Source: Acidobacteriota bacterium
GTDB lineage: Bacteria; Acidobacteriota; Vicinamibacteria; Marinacidobacterales; SMYC01
Assembly: GCA_004356105.1 (NCBI GenBank)
Contig: SMYC01000152.1
Coordinates: forward strand, 1-64,000
Length of the DNA stretch: 64,000 nucleotides
Direction: 5' to 3'
The number at the start of each line of letters is the position of its first letter. The stretch's first letter is position 1. Below are positions 9,950 through 18,952 of the stretch, in pieces. The notes beneath the pieces were generated by a model. That model did no database searches. It had not been told where the DNA came from and was given only the letters and a program-made list of their open reading frames with translations. A program made the translations under genes and the position numbers.

Positions 9950-10969
9950 ATGTCACCACTGCTCCGGTCCCGGTCAAACCAGGGATTCACGCTCATCGAG
10001 ATGCTCATCGCGATCGGTATCACCGTCGTGGTCATGGCCTCTGTGTTTCAGATACTCCACCGTGGACAGGAAAGCTTCCGGCGAGAGCCCGAAGTGGCGG
10101 AGATGACCGCAAACACTCGCGCGGGGCTCGATATGGTAAGCCGCGACTTGGCCAACGCGGGCCTTAGCTCGCCGCCGACGTTGAGCATCGCCTGGGCGGA
10201 TGGTGGGGGCAACACTCCGGATCAGGTGACGATCTTGTTTGCCGACCCGGACATTCCTCTTGCCGAGCCGGAATGTGCCGGAGGCGGCGGTGGGTGCGGA
10301 ACCATCAAGCAATCGTCGACTCTTTTCGTCGACCCGTCTTCCTTCAATCCTCCAGTCGCCGATCCCGAGGCCGTCTATGAAGATGGACAGATTCTGTTCG
10401 CCATTGAGACCGAGGACTGCAACGGAGACGGCCCGAGCATGATTCCCTTGACCCTGACAAGTGATCCCCAATTGGCGGGGGGCAAGCTCAGGATAAACCA
10501 TAACCCGAACGGGGCCTTCAACCCGCCGGGCGGTTTCAACGACCAGGTAGAAGAGGGCTGCTCCGTCATCGGCCTGTTTCACGTGATTCAGTTTCGCATC
10601 AACCCGCTTCCTCCTGCAGACAGCCCATCCCTCGAAAGGCGCGACCTCGGTCTGGGTGAGGATTGGACCCCAGTGGCCGCGAATATCGAGAACCTTCAGT
10701 TTCAATACAGTCAAGGAACCGCGCAGCTATTCGAAGACGTGCCCAGCCTCGTTTCCGACACCAACGACCCCAACACCTGGATAACCGGCGTTCGCATCTC
10801 GGTTTCCGGCAGAAGCGCGAGCACCAACTTGAGTGGCGGCACGACTGGGGTATTCGCCGCCGCTGATACGCATTTGAGAAAGACGTTCACCACCTCGGTG
10901 ATTCTTCGCAACCAGCTCGGACAGGCAGCGATGTGGGCGGCGGAGAACGACGTCGCGGGCTGGAACTAG
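9950..10969 (+). CDS. Type IV pilin-like protein with prepilin N-terminal methylation site (PilW-like)
   Basis: NQGFTLIEMLIAIGITVVVMASVFQILHRGQ prepilin motif; start moved from 9869 to ATG 9950. Confidence 0.85.
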   Translation: MSPLLRSRSNQGFTLIEMLIAIGITVVVMASVFQILHRGQESFRREPEVAEMTANTRAGLDMVSRDLANAGLSSPPTLSIAWADGGGNTPDQVTILFADPDIPLAEPECAGGGGGCGTIKQSSTLFVDPSSFNPPVADPEAVYEDGQILFAIETEDCNGDGPSMIPLTLTSDPQLAGGKLRINHNPNGAFNPPGGFNDQVEEGCSVIGLFHVIQFRINPLPPADSPSLERRDLGLGEDWTPVAANIENLQFQYSQGTAQLFEDVPSLVSDTNDPNTWITGVRISVSGRSASTNLSGGTTGVFAAADTHLRKTFTTSVILRNQLGQAAMWAAENDVAGWN

Positions 10970-11134
10970 CGCTCGCAACTCTCTGGCTCTTAGCGCATCT
11001 CGACTGCCAAGCACTGGTGTTACGCGCGCGATCACGATATGTTCACCGCGTATGCCCGTTCGATGACCGAAGCCGCGATCGGCCAGGGCCACCGCGCGGC
11101 TCGCGAAGTCCTCACGCTCGACTAGCAGACCTTT

Positions 11135-12760
11135 ATGATGATGAAACGTGTTGCTGTAATCGGCGGGCTAGCAGCGTGTCTGTCCTGCGGAAGCTCCGAG
11201 GAGCTCGACATCTTGATTCAGGGCGGCACCTTGATCGATGGCACCGGGACTCCCGGCCGGGTCGGTGATCTGGGCATCAAAGACGGCCTTATGGTCTTGG
11301 TCCAACCCGGAATCTCTATCGATGCAAAACAAATCATAGACGCGTCGGGTCTCGTCGTCGCTCCCGGCTTCGTCGATGTCCACAACCACACGGATGTTTT
11401 CATCGCGAACCGCGCCGCGCGCCTCAACGAAGGTTTCATCCGTCAAGGCGTTACCACCATCGTCGGAGGCCCCGACGGCGCCCACACCCCGAACCAAATA
11501 CGCGATCTCATCGCCGCCTTCGAAGATAACGGCGTCGGGACGAACGTCGCGTTTTACGTCGGTCATAACGGCGTGCGTCTTCAAGTCATGCAAGAGGACC
11601 AGCGGCGCGCGCCGACGGATGAAGAGCTCGCGGAGATGAAAGCGCTGGTAAGAGAAGGCATGGAGCTCGGCGCGCTCGGCTTGTCGACGGGCCTCATGTA
11701 CGAGCCCGGACTCTTCAGCAACACCGAGGAAGTGGTGGCGCTCGCGCTAGAAGTGAAAAGGTTCGCCGGCGTTTACGACTCGCATATCCGCAATCCCGTT
11801 CATGATTGGATTGCTTCGAACCAAGAAGCCATGACGATTGGGGAGCGCGCCGGCATCGGCGCCAAGCTTGGCCACATCAAAGAAGTTGGCCTTCACAATG
11901 CGGGGCTCGTCGACGAGATGATTGCGATCGTCGACGCGGCTCGCGCCGGCGGGCAAAACGTCGTTTCCGATCAGTACCCGTACGACGCCGCCGCTGGGCG
12001 GCTCACGCTTACCAGCATTCTCGTCTTCACGGGAGATCCGAGGCGCGACGCGGAGATGCGCGAGGACCCGGATTTCGACATCAAAGCCAAGCTCCGCGAC
12101 CCCGACGAGCGCGCCCAGTTGAAAGAAACGAGCGAGAACGGCGTCGATGGCGGCTTTGCCTGGATCAAAGCCATCGGCTATTCGAGCCTTCGCATCGTGA
12201 GCAGCGAAGATTTTCCCGAGCTCGTCGGAAAATATCTTTCCGAGCTGGCCGAGGAGCGCAACACAGGTGGCTTCGACGTGCTGGCGGATCTCCTCCTCGA
12301 AGCCGAGCATCCCGTCGAGGTCAAAGGCGGGATTCAAGAGGAAGCGGTGCAGAAGCTCCTGGTTCAACCTTGGAACATGATCGCGAGCGATGGCGGCTAT
12401 GCCGACAGCGCCACGACGGCGCAGGGACATCCACGATCGACAGGCACCTTCCCGCGTGTTCTCGGACACTACGTTCGCGAAAAGAAGCTCTTGAGCCTCC
12501 CGGAAGCCATCCGCAAAATGACATCCTTCCCAGCGGATTTCGTCGGCCTGCGGAGCCGGGGACGGCTCGCCGAGTCACTTCCGGCGGATATCACGATCTT
12601 CGATCCCGAAACGATTATCGACCGCTCGACCTATGAGGAGCCAAACTTGATGCCGAAAGGTGTGGTGCACGTTTTCGTGAATGGAGTCGCCGTGCTGCGG
12701 GATGGAGAGCTCACCGAAGAGGCGCCCGGCAAATTCCTTCCGCGAGAGATGAGACGTTAG
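11135..12760 (+). CDS. N-acyl-D-amino-acid deacylase / D-aminoacylase-like amidohydrolase, predicted lipoprotein
   Basis: Lipobox-like LAACLSCG; LIQGGTLIDGTGTPGRVGDLGIKDG, VVAPGFVDVHNHTD. Confidence 0.88.
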   Translation: MMMKRVAVIGGLAACLSCGSSEELDILIQGGTLIDGTGTPGRVGDLGIKDGLMVLVQPGISIDAKQIIDASGLVVAPGFVDVHNHTDVFIANRAARLNEGFIRQGVTTIVGGPDGAHTPNQIRDLIAAFEDNGVGTNVAFYVGHNGVRLQVMQEDQRRAPTDEELAEMKALVREGMELGALGLSTGLMYEPGLFSNTEEVVALALEVKRFAGVYDSHIRNPVHDWIASNQEAMTIGERAGIGAKLGHIKEVGLHNAGLVDEMIAIVDAARAGGQNVVSDQYPYDAAAGRLTLTSILVFTGDPRRDAEMREDPDFDIKAKLRDPDERAQLKETSENGVDGGFAWIKAIGYSSLRIVSSEDFPELVGKYLSELAEERNTGGFDVLADLLLEAEHPVEVKGGIQEEAVQKLLVQPWNMIASDGGYADSATTAQGHPRSTGTFPRVLGHYVREKKLLSLPEAIRKMTSFPADFVGLRSRGRLAESLPADITIFDPETIIDRSTYEEPNLMPKGVVHVFVNGVAVLRDGELTEEAPGKFLPREMRR

Positions 12761-12819
12761 TTATTGGGTCTGGTCTGTCATTTCTCAGTGCTCAGGCGCG
12801 GTATACTAAAACCATCCCT

Positions 12820-14583
12820 GTGTCACGCATCGCGATCGTCGTTTTCGCGGTGGCGGTGCTCGTCTCCGCCACCGAGGCCTTGTATTGGGCGCGGCTCGGT
12901 CTACCGGACGAGCGGCTCCCGCTCGTGCTGGCAACACTGACGGTGGCGTTGGTCGCCGCGCTCGCGGCGTCACTGGCCTCGTTTTTTCTAAGAAGCTCAC
13001 GGGCGATGGCTCTCGGCATCGCCATCGCGTGGACACCACTCGCGCTCGACTTACATGGGCGCTACGGAAAGCGCGGGCTTCTCGCAGCGCTCGTGCTGAC
13101 GACCGCGATGGCGGCGTTGACCGTGCTCACCGCCCGCAGCCGGCGAGGACTCGTGGCGCTAGGAAGCCTCACCGCGCTGAGCGTTCTCATGGCCATCACG
13201 CCAAAGCCATCGACGCCGCTGACGTCATCGACACTCGATGCACCCGACATCGTTCTGCTCGTCATGGATACCACCAGGCGCGATCGCCTGTCGGTCTACG
13301 GATACGACCAAGCAACCAGTCCTAATCTCGAAACCTTTGCCACCAAAGCCCAAGTCTACGAAGACGCTTGGTCCGTCGCTCCGTGGACGCCGCCGAGCCA
13401 CGCGTCGATGTTCACGGGCCTCTTGCCGGCGGAGCATGGCGTGGATGGGCAGATGGCGCCACCGTTTCCCACCGGCATCGCAACGCTCCCGAGCATCCTC
13501 TCCGACGCCGGCTATCGGACGGCAGGGTTTCCCGGCAATGCCAACTTGATGGCACCCGGCTGGGACCGCGGCTTCGACGTGTACTTGCCGGCGGATTTCG
13601 AGAAGAACCACTCGCTCATCCGCCTGCTCAACCGCGTGCTGCTTCTCGCGCGAGAGCCTTCCCACCACGCGCGCGGCGCACGTCTCTTCGCCCGAGCAAA
13701 GACATGGTGGACCTCCGAGACCGACGCTCCGCGCTTCGCTTTCATCAACCTCGTCGAGCCCCACACGCCCTATCTTCCACACGCGGAGCTCTACGATCGC
13801 TTCCTACCGGGAATCGACAGGGAAGAAGCGTTCGCCATCGCAGGGCGCAGGCTTCCGGATGGAAGCGCGGCGCCGCCCTGGACAGCGCGAGAAAAAGAAA
13901 TTGTCGGCAAGCTCTACGATGCCGAGATCGCGGGTATGGATCGGGAGATCGGGTGTTTCCTCGACTGGCTCGCCGCACGCGGTGAGCTCGACGATACCCT
14001 TTTCGTGATCACCGCCGATCATGGAGAAAGACTCGGAGAGCGCGGGCTGTTCGGACATGCGCTCGTGATGGATCCCTATCTGCTGCGCGTACCGCTACTC
14101 GTACGCTACCCGGCCCGCTTGGCGGCTGCGCCGATGAGAAAACGCGTCCGCCTCGACGGGCTTCCGGGCTACATTCTTTATGTGGCAGGGATTCGCGCCC
14201 CCGAGGCGATGGCCAAGAGGGCGCTCCATCTTCAGGACACGCGTTTCGCCATCGCGCAGCATCGACCGCCGGCCTCCTTGGTCGACGACATGCTCGACGC
14301 CGACCCGCGCTTCGACAGCGAGCGCTTTCGTGAGGACTGGTTCTGGGTCGCTTCGGATCGCTTCGCTCTCGAATGGCCTGCCGGCGAGGGAGCGGACGGG
14401 ATCCTTACCGACCTCGCCGCAGATCCAAACTTCTCGCAAGACGTCGGCGAAGACCACGCCGCCGCAGCCGCCGTACTACGAGCGGTCGCGCAAGGACTCC
14501 CGCGCTACGGCTCCACCGAGCGGCTCGATCCCGATCCGGAGCTGCTCGAGAAGCTGAAAGCGCTTGGGTATATTCATCGCTGA
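12820..14583 (+). CDS. Membrane-anchored sulfatase-family (alkaline phosphatase superfamily) protein with Thr in the nucleophile position
   Basis: N-terminal TM helices; DIVLLVMDTTRRDRLSVYGY, WTPPSHASMFTGLLPAEHGV, VITADHGERLGERGLFGHA; GTG start. Confidence 0.85.
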   Translation: MSRIAIVVFAVAVLVSATEALYWARLGLPDERLPLVLATLTVALVAALAASLASFFLRSSRAMALGIAIAWTPLALDLHGRYGKRGLLAALVLTTAMAALTVLTARSRRGLVALGSLTALSVLMAITPKPSTPLTSSTLDAPDIVLLVMDTTRRDRLSVYGYDQATSPNLETFATKAQVYEDAWSVAPWTPPSHASMFTGLLPAEHGVDGQMAPPFPTGIATLPSILSDAGYRTAGFPGNANLMAPGWDRGFDVYLPADFEKNHSLIRLLNRVLLLAREPSHHARGARLFARAKTWWTSETDAPRFAFINLVEPHTPYLPHAELYDRFLPGIDREEAFAIAGRRLPDGSAAPPWTAREKEIVGKLYDAEIAGMDREIGCFLDWLAARGELDDTLFVITADHGERLGERGLFGHALVMDPYLLRVPLLVRYPARLAAAPMRKRVRLDGLPGYILYVAGIRAPEAMAKRALHLQDTRFAIAQHRPPASLVDDMLDADPRFDSERFREDWFWVASDRFALEWPAGEGADGILTDLAADPNFSQDVGEDHAAAAAVLRAVAQGLPRYGSTERLDPDPELLEKLKALGYIHR

Positions 14584-14606
14584 TGCCATCTCACCCATGA
14601 GCGAAG

Positions 14607-14698
14607 ACGTTTCCGCGGAAACGTTTCCTGGCCGATTCTGTGGAAAACTGCCCAAAAGGCTGTGGAAATCCTGTGGAAAGCTTGACTCACGTGAGTCA
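14607..14698. promoter_or_regulatory. Palindrome/direct-repeat cluster: two parS-like palindromes flanking three CTGTGGAAA repeats
   Basis: ACGTTTCCGCGGAAACGT (14607-14624), CTGTGGAAA at 14638, 14660, 14671, TGACTCACGTGAGTCA (14683-14698). Confidence 0.55.
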
Positions 14699-14824
14699 GA
14701 CGCGGCCAACACTCTGGAGATGGAGGACTCTCCCGCCATCTCCTGATTGAACCTCGCGCTGGTCCCATCTAGAATTGCCAGCTGAGAGATCGAAGGTGTT
14801 AGCATCGGGCGGGTGGAGGTCACC

Positions 14825-14872
14825 ATGACAGAGGGCGCACGCGAGAGTCGTACCGAGTTGGCAATGCCGTGA
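14825..14872 (+). CDS. Candidate leader peptide MTEGARESRTELAMP translationally coupled to the UbiD gene
   Basis: GGAGGT RBS before ATG 14825; TGA stop overlaps the GTG start of the downstream CDS (GTGA). Confidence 0.35.
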   Translation: MTEGARESRTELAMP

Positions 14873-16257
14873 CCCAGGATCTCCGTCGCTTTCTCGAGAC
14901 CATCGAAGCGCGCCGTCCCGAGCTCGTTTTGCGCGTGAAGCGAGAAGTCAGCGCCAAGTGGGAGCTCTCGGCCGTCCAGAAGCGTCTCGAAGCCGACGGC
15001 AAGCTTCCCATCATCGTTTTCGAGAAGGTCGCCGGTTACTCGATGCCGGTCGTCGTGAACTTGTTCGCGAGCAAGGAACATCTCGCCATCGCGCTCGACA
15101 CGACAGCCGATCGAGTGGTGACCCGCTTCGCTGAAGCGCAGAAAAAGCGCGTCAGCATCCCGCCGCGCGAGGTCGCGTCCGGTCCCGTGAAGGACGTGAT
15201 CTTGACCGGCAAGGACGCGACGCTCGACGCCCTTCCCATCGTGACCCATTGCGAGAAAGACGCGGGGCCGTATTTGACCGCCGGCATGACCATCGTCCGG
15301 GACCCGGAAACCCGGGCGCTCAACGGGGGCATCTATCGCAATCTGCGCCTGACGAAGCAGTCGCTCACGATGAACATGGCGCCCCTTTGCCACGCTTCAA
15401 CTATCGTGCAAAAGGCGGAAGACGCGGGCGTCCATGTCGATGCCGCGATCGTTCTCGGACACCACCCGACGATGGGAATGGCTTCGCAGCAACGCGGCGA
15501 GCTCGGCGAGTTCGAGCTCGAGACGATGGGCGGGCTTCTCGGCGAGCCCGTGGAGGTCGTCCCCGCGGAGACGGTGGACGTGCTCGTCCCCGCCGATGCC
15601 GAGATTGTCATCGAAGGGCGCATCCGCACGGACCTCTGGCACGACGACGGCCCGTTCGGGGATTATTGGCTCTACTACGCGCCGTCCAAGCCCGCGCGCG
15701 TTTTCGAGCTCACCGCGATCACCCATCGCCGCGAGCCCATCTTCCACGACATTTTCCCCGTCGGCCCCGAGCACCTCGTGCTCTTCTCGCTCGGAATGGA
15801 AGGGGTTGTCCTTTCGAGGCTCAAAGAGCTCGTCCCGCAAGTCACCGCCATTAATGTCCCCGTCTCTGGCTCCGGGAATCTCGTCTACGTTCAAATTCGA
15901 AAGGAGATGGAGGGTCTCGGGGTGAACGCGGCGCTCGCCGCTCTCGGCGCCTATCGCTTCAAGTGTGCGATCGTCGTCGACGAAGACGTGAACATTTATG
16001 ACGACCAAAGAGTTCTCTGGGCGGTGATGACCCGGACGCAGGCGGACCAGTCTTTTTTCACCGTCCCCGGTTCCTATATCTCCAGAGTGGACCCGACCGG
16101 TTACCCGCCGTGGCATTCGGGAAAAGGCGGCGCGCCCATCTTGAGCACCCGCCTCGGCATCGACGCGACGAAGCCGCTCGACCCCGATTTTCCCGAGGTC
16201 GCCGAGCCGCCACGCGAGCTCTGGGCGGGCCTCGATCTGAACGACTACCTGAAGTAG
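14869..16257 (+). CDS. UbiD-family decarboxylase (prFMN-dependent type)
   Basis: ALNGGIYRNLRLTKQSLTMNM, DLWHDDGPFGDYWLYY, AIVVDEDVNIYD family motifs; GTG start. Confidence 0.92.
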   Translation: MTQDLRRFLETIEARRPELVLRVKREVSAKWELSAVQKRLEADGKLPIIVFEKVAGYSMPVVVNLFASKEHLAIALDTTADRVVTRFAEAQKKRVSIPPREVASGPVKDVILTGKDATLDALPIVTHCEKDAGPYLTAGMTIVRDPETRALNGGIYRNLRLTKQSLTMNMAPLCHASTIVQKAEDAGVHVDAAIVLGHHPTMGMASQQRGELGEFELETMGGLLGEPVEVVPAETVDVLVPADAEIVIEGRIRTDLWHDDGPFGDYWLYYAPSKPARVFELTAITHRREPIFHDIFPVGPEHLVLFSLGMEGVVLSRLKELVPQVTAINVPVSGSGNLVYVQIRKEMEGLGVNAALAALGAYRFKCAIVVDEDVNIYDDQRVLWAVMTRTQADQSFFTVPGSYISRVDPTGYPPWHSGKGGAPILSTRLGIDATKPLDPDFPEVAEPPRELWAGLDLNDYLK

Positions 16258-16402
16258 ACGGCGGTCTCGATCTCGCTTTCCGCGTGGATTAAGATGCCTA
16301 GCCATGCGAGCAAGACCCGAGCACGACATCCACCTCCACCCCGCCACCGAACGCCGCGAAACGTTCAGGGAAGGCTGCATCCGTTTCACGAGAAGCCACG
16401 TC

Positions 16403-17374
16403 ATGAGACGCACGGGCTTGGTGCTGCTTCTGATCGCCGCGAACGTCTTCGGCGCGCCGCAGAAAGCACCCAAGCCGGTGGTTTTCGTCACGAACTATGT
16501 CTTCTTGGGCCGGCACGCGCCGTTTTTCGTCGGCCTCGAAAAAGGTTTCTATCGCGATGCGGGCTTCGACATCCGCATCTTGCCGTCGACGGGGAGCGGC
16601 TTCGTGATCTCGGCGCTCGAAGGAGGTCAAGCCGATTACGGGATCGCGGAAGCCGCGCCGGTGGTGCAAGCGGTGGCGAAAGGGGCCAAGGTCAAAGCGT
16701 TCGGGGTCTTCATGGATAAGAGCACGAGTGGGCTCGCGTCTCTCGAACCCTACCCAACGCTGCAATCCGTCGCGGACCAACCGGTTGCCGCGGCCTTGAC
16801 CGACAGCGCGCGCGTCATCTTGCCCATCATCTTCGGCCTCGAAGGACTCGACCCGGCGACGCTCGACTGGGTCGCCGCCGATCCGAGCGTCTATTTTCCG
16901 CTTCTGTTGCAGGGAAGGGCGCGGCTCATCACCGCTTCGATCGACAGCGACGTCCCGACGCTCCGCTATCGCGCTCGAGGCAAGACCATCTATTTCTCCG
17001 CGTTCGCCGACTGGGGCTATGACGTGTACGGCTACTTTCTCGTGGCGCGCGCGGACCACATCGATGCCGCGCCCGATGAGGTGCGGGCGTTCGCCAAGGC
17101 CACCGCGAAGTCGGTCCGCTACGCTATCGACCATCCGGAGGAAGCCGCGCGCATTCTCGTCGCCCACAACCCAACGCTCGACCCCGAGCTCATGCTCGCA
17201 CATTGGCGGCAATCCATCGTCGCCATCGAGACCGCCTATGTCGCCGAGCACGGCTATGGCCACGCGACGCCCGATCGGCTGCAACGCAGTATCGATCTCG
17301 TGACGAAAGCTTTCGGGCTCGAAAAGGCGTTGACGCCAGACGATATCTTCGCCGACGGCTTCATGCCCCGCTAG
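16403..17374 (+). CDS. ABC transporter substrate-binding protein, NMT1/SsuA-like
   Basis: Signal peptide RRTGLVLLLIAANVFGAPQ; VTNYVFLGRHAPFFVGLEKGFYRDAGFDIRI; start moved from 16304. Confidence 0.85.
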   Translation: MRRTGLVLLLIAANVFGAPQKAPKPVVFVTNYVFLGRHAPFFVGLEKGFYRDAGFDIRILPSTGSGFVISALEGGQADYGIAEAAPVVQAVAKGAKVKAFGVFMDKSTSGLASLEPYPTLQSVADQPVAAALTDSARVILPIIFGLEGLDPATLDWVAADPSVYFPLLLQGRARLITASIDSDVPTLRYRARGKTIYFSAFADWGYDVYGYFLVARADHIDAAPDEVRAFAKATAKSVRYAIDHPEEAARILVAHNPTLDPELMLAHWRQSIVAIETAYVAEHGYGHATPDRLQRSIDLVTKAFGLEKALTPDDIFADGFMPR

Positions 17375-17466
17375 GGCTCCGTCAATAACTGGAAACCCCT
17401 CTCTCACTAGGACTAGGCCAGTCGGCGCAGCTTGATGCGTTGATGCGGTTTCGTTATGCTGTGCAT

Positions 17467-17730
17467 ATGAGAACCACGATTTCCCTGGAGGATCGTCTCG
17501 CGGATCAGGTTCGGCGCAGAGCGGAGGAGGAGGGCTTGAGCGTCAGTGCCTTCATTGCCAGGACGCTCGACGATGCTCTGAAGCAGACGGCTCCCCGGAC
17601 GTCCCCTCCCTTCCGGCTGGTCACGGTGAAGGGGGACGGGCTTCACCCCGAAATCGACCTCGATCGCCCGAGAGCCCTTGTCGCCGAGGACGATGAGGCG
17701 ATCTTTGCCAGGCAGCCGCCCAAGCGCTGA
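17467..17730 (+). CDS. VapB-type antitoxin, ribbon-helix-helix
   Basis: MRTTISLEDRLADQVRRRAEEEGLSVSAFIARTLDDAL; TGATG overlap with the following PIN toxin. Confidence 0.8.
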   Translation: MRTTISLEDRLADQVRRRAEEEGLSVSAFIARTLDDALKQTAPRTSPPFRLVTVKGDGLHPEIDLDRPRALVAEDDEAIFARQPPKR

Positions 17731-18170
17731 TGCTCCTTCCCGACGTGAATGTCTTGATCTACGCCCATCGGGAGGACTCGACTTCGGATCATCCACGGTA
17801 CGCGGAATGGCTGACCCAGCTCGCCACCGGGCCACAGCCGTTCGCCCTTTCTGTGCTCACACTTTCCGGACTCGTCAGAATCGTGACGAACCGACGCATC
17901 TTCAAGCGTCCCTCAACGCTGGACGAGGTGTTTGCCTTCACGACAGAGCTCATCCGACGACCCACTGCCCGGGTCGTCGCTCCAGGCCCCGACCATCTCT
18001 CGATCTTCGAGCAGCTCTGTCGGGAGTCGGATGCGGCCGGCAAACTGGTCGCCGACGCACAGCACGCCGCAGTGGCGATCGAGCACGGCTGTACGATGGT
18101 GACCACAGACTCCGACTTCGACCGCTTTCCCGGACTCCGTTGGCAGCATCCCCTCCGCCCCGCACCCTGA
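17730..18170 (+). CDS. VapC-type PIN-domain ribonuclease toxin
   Basis: LLPDVNVLIYAHREDS, acidic PIN residues, DAQHAAVAIEHGCTMVTTDSDFDRFPGLRW. Confidence 0.88.
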   Translation: MLLPDVNVLIYAHREDSTSDHPRYAEWLTQLATGPQPFALSVLTLSGLVRIVTNRRIFKRPSTLDEVFAFTTELIRRPTARVVAPGPDHLSIFEQLCRESDAAGKLVADAQHAAVAIEHGCTMVTTDSDFDRFPGLRWQHPLRPAP

Positions 18171-18181
18171 GCTATCTAACT

Positions 18182-18952
18182 CTAACGTTGCCGCGACGGC
18201 CGCCACTCGAGGAAAAGCTTCTCGAAGAGCATCACGGCACTCGTCCCCGCGGACGTGAAGAGCGTGATCGACAATAGGCTCGCGAAGACGAGCGGCGTGT
18301 CCAAGTTTGACTGCGCGCTCAATATCAGATAACCGACACCTCGATTGCCGCCGATGAACTCTCCGACGATCGAGCCCACGAGCGCGAGTGGGAAAGCGAC
18401 CTTCACGGCGTCGCTGAGATAAGGAACGGCGTTCATGAGCCGCACTTTCCAGAAGATGCGCAGCTCCGTCCCACCGAAGAGCCGTGCGAGGTCGAGGATA
18501 TCGGGCTGGATCTCAGAGAGCCCGGTCGCCGCGTTGACGAAGACCGGAAAGAGCGCGAGCAGAAAGGCGAGGAGGACCTTCGGCTCCGCGCCGAGGCCGA
18601 GCCACGTCACCAGAAGCGGGGCTATCGCGATCTTCGGGATGCCGTTGAACGCGGCGAAGAGCGGCAGGATGACGGATTGCAGGGGCTTGACGTAGGTCAC
18701 GACCAGGGCGAGCGCGACGCCCGCAACGAGCGCCATCACGAGCCCCGCGAGCGTCGTGGCGGCCGTCACCGCCAAGTGCTCCATTTGCACGGGGAGTGTC
18801 TGCCAGAACTTTTTAAAAATCACGGAGGGGGCCGGCAGGAGATATTCGGGCATCTCGGCCGCCAATACGCCGTACTCCCAGGCAAGCAGCGCGGCGAGAA
18901 CAACGGCGAGCGAAAGAGCGAGCTTCAAAGCGCCTCCCGAACGGCGGCGCAT
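18182..18952 (-). CDS. ABC transporter permease (SsuC/TauC-like)
   Basis: FNGIPKIAIAPLLVTWLGLGAEPK EAA-loop region and TM helices; start moved from 19132. Confidence 0.85.
   Translation of the reverse strand: MRRRSGGALKLALSLAVVLAALLAWEYGVLAAEMPEYLLPAPSVIFKKFWQTLPVQMEHLAVTAATTLAGLVMALVAGVALALVVTYVKPLQSVILPLFAAFNGIPKIAIAPLLVTWLGLGAEPKVLLAFLLALFPVFVNAATGLSEIQPDILDLARLFGGTELRIFWKVRLMNAVPYLSDAVKVAFPLALVGSIVGEFIGGNRGVGYLILSAQSNLDTPLVFASLLSITLFTSAGTSAVMLFEKLFLEWRPSRQR

Noticed and set aside
11040-11126. Short ORF MFTAYARSMTEAAIGQGHRAAREVLTLD before the D-aminoacylase
   Set aside because: Could be a remnant C-terminus of a flavoprotein-like gene but too short to support a call
11806-12636. 276-aa ORF inside the D-aminoacylase
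   Set aside because: Alternative frame of a clear amidohydrolase
14564-14746. 60-aa ORF across the palindrome cluster at 14.6 kb
   Set aside because: Its peptide simply reads through the repeats and palindromes; no RBS or family similarity, so treated as non-coding
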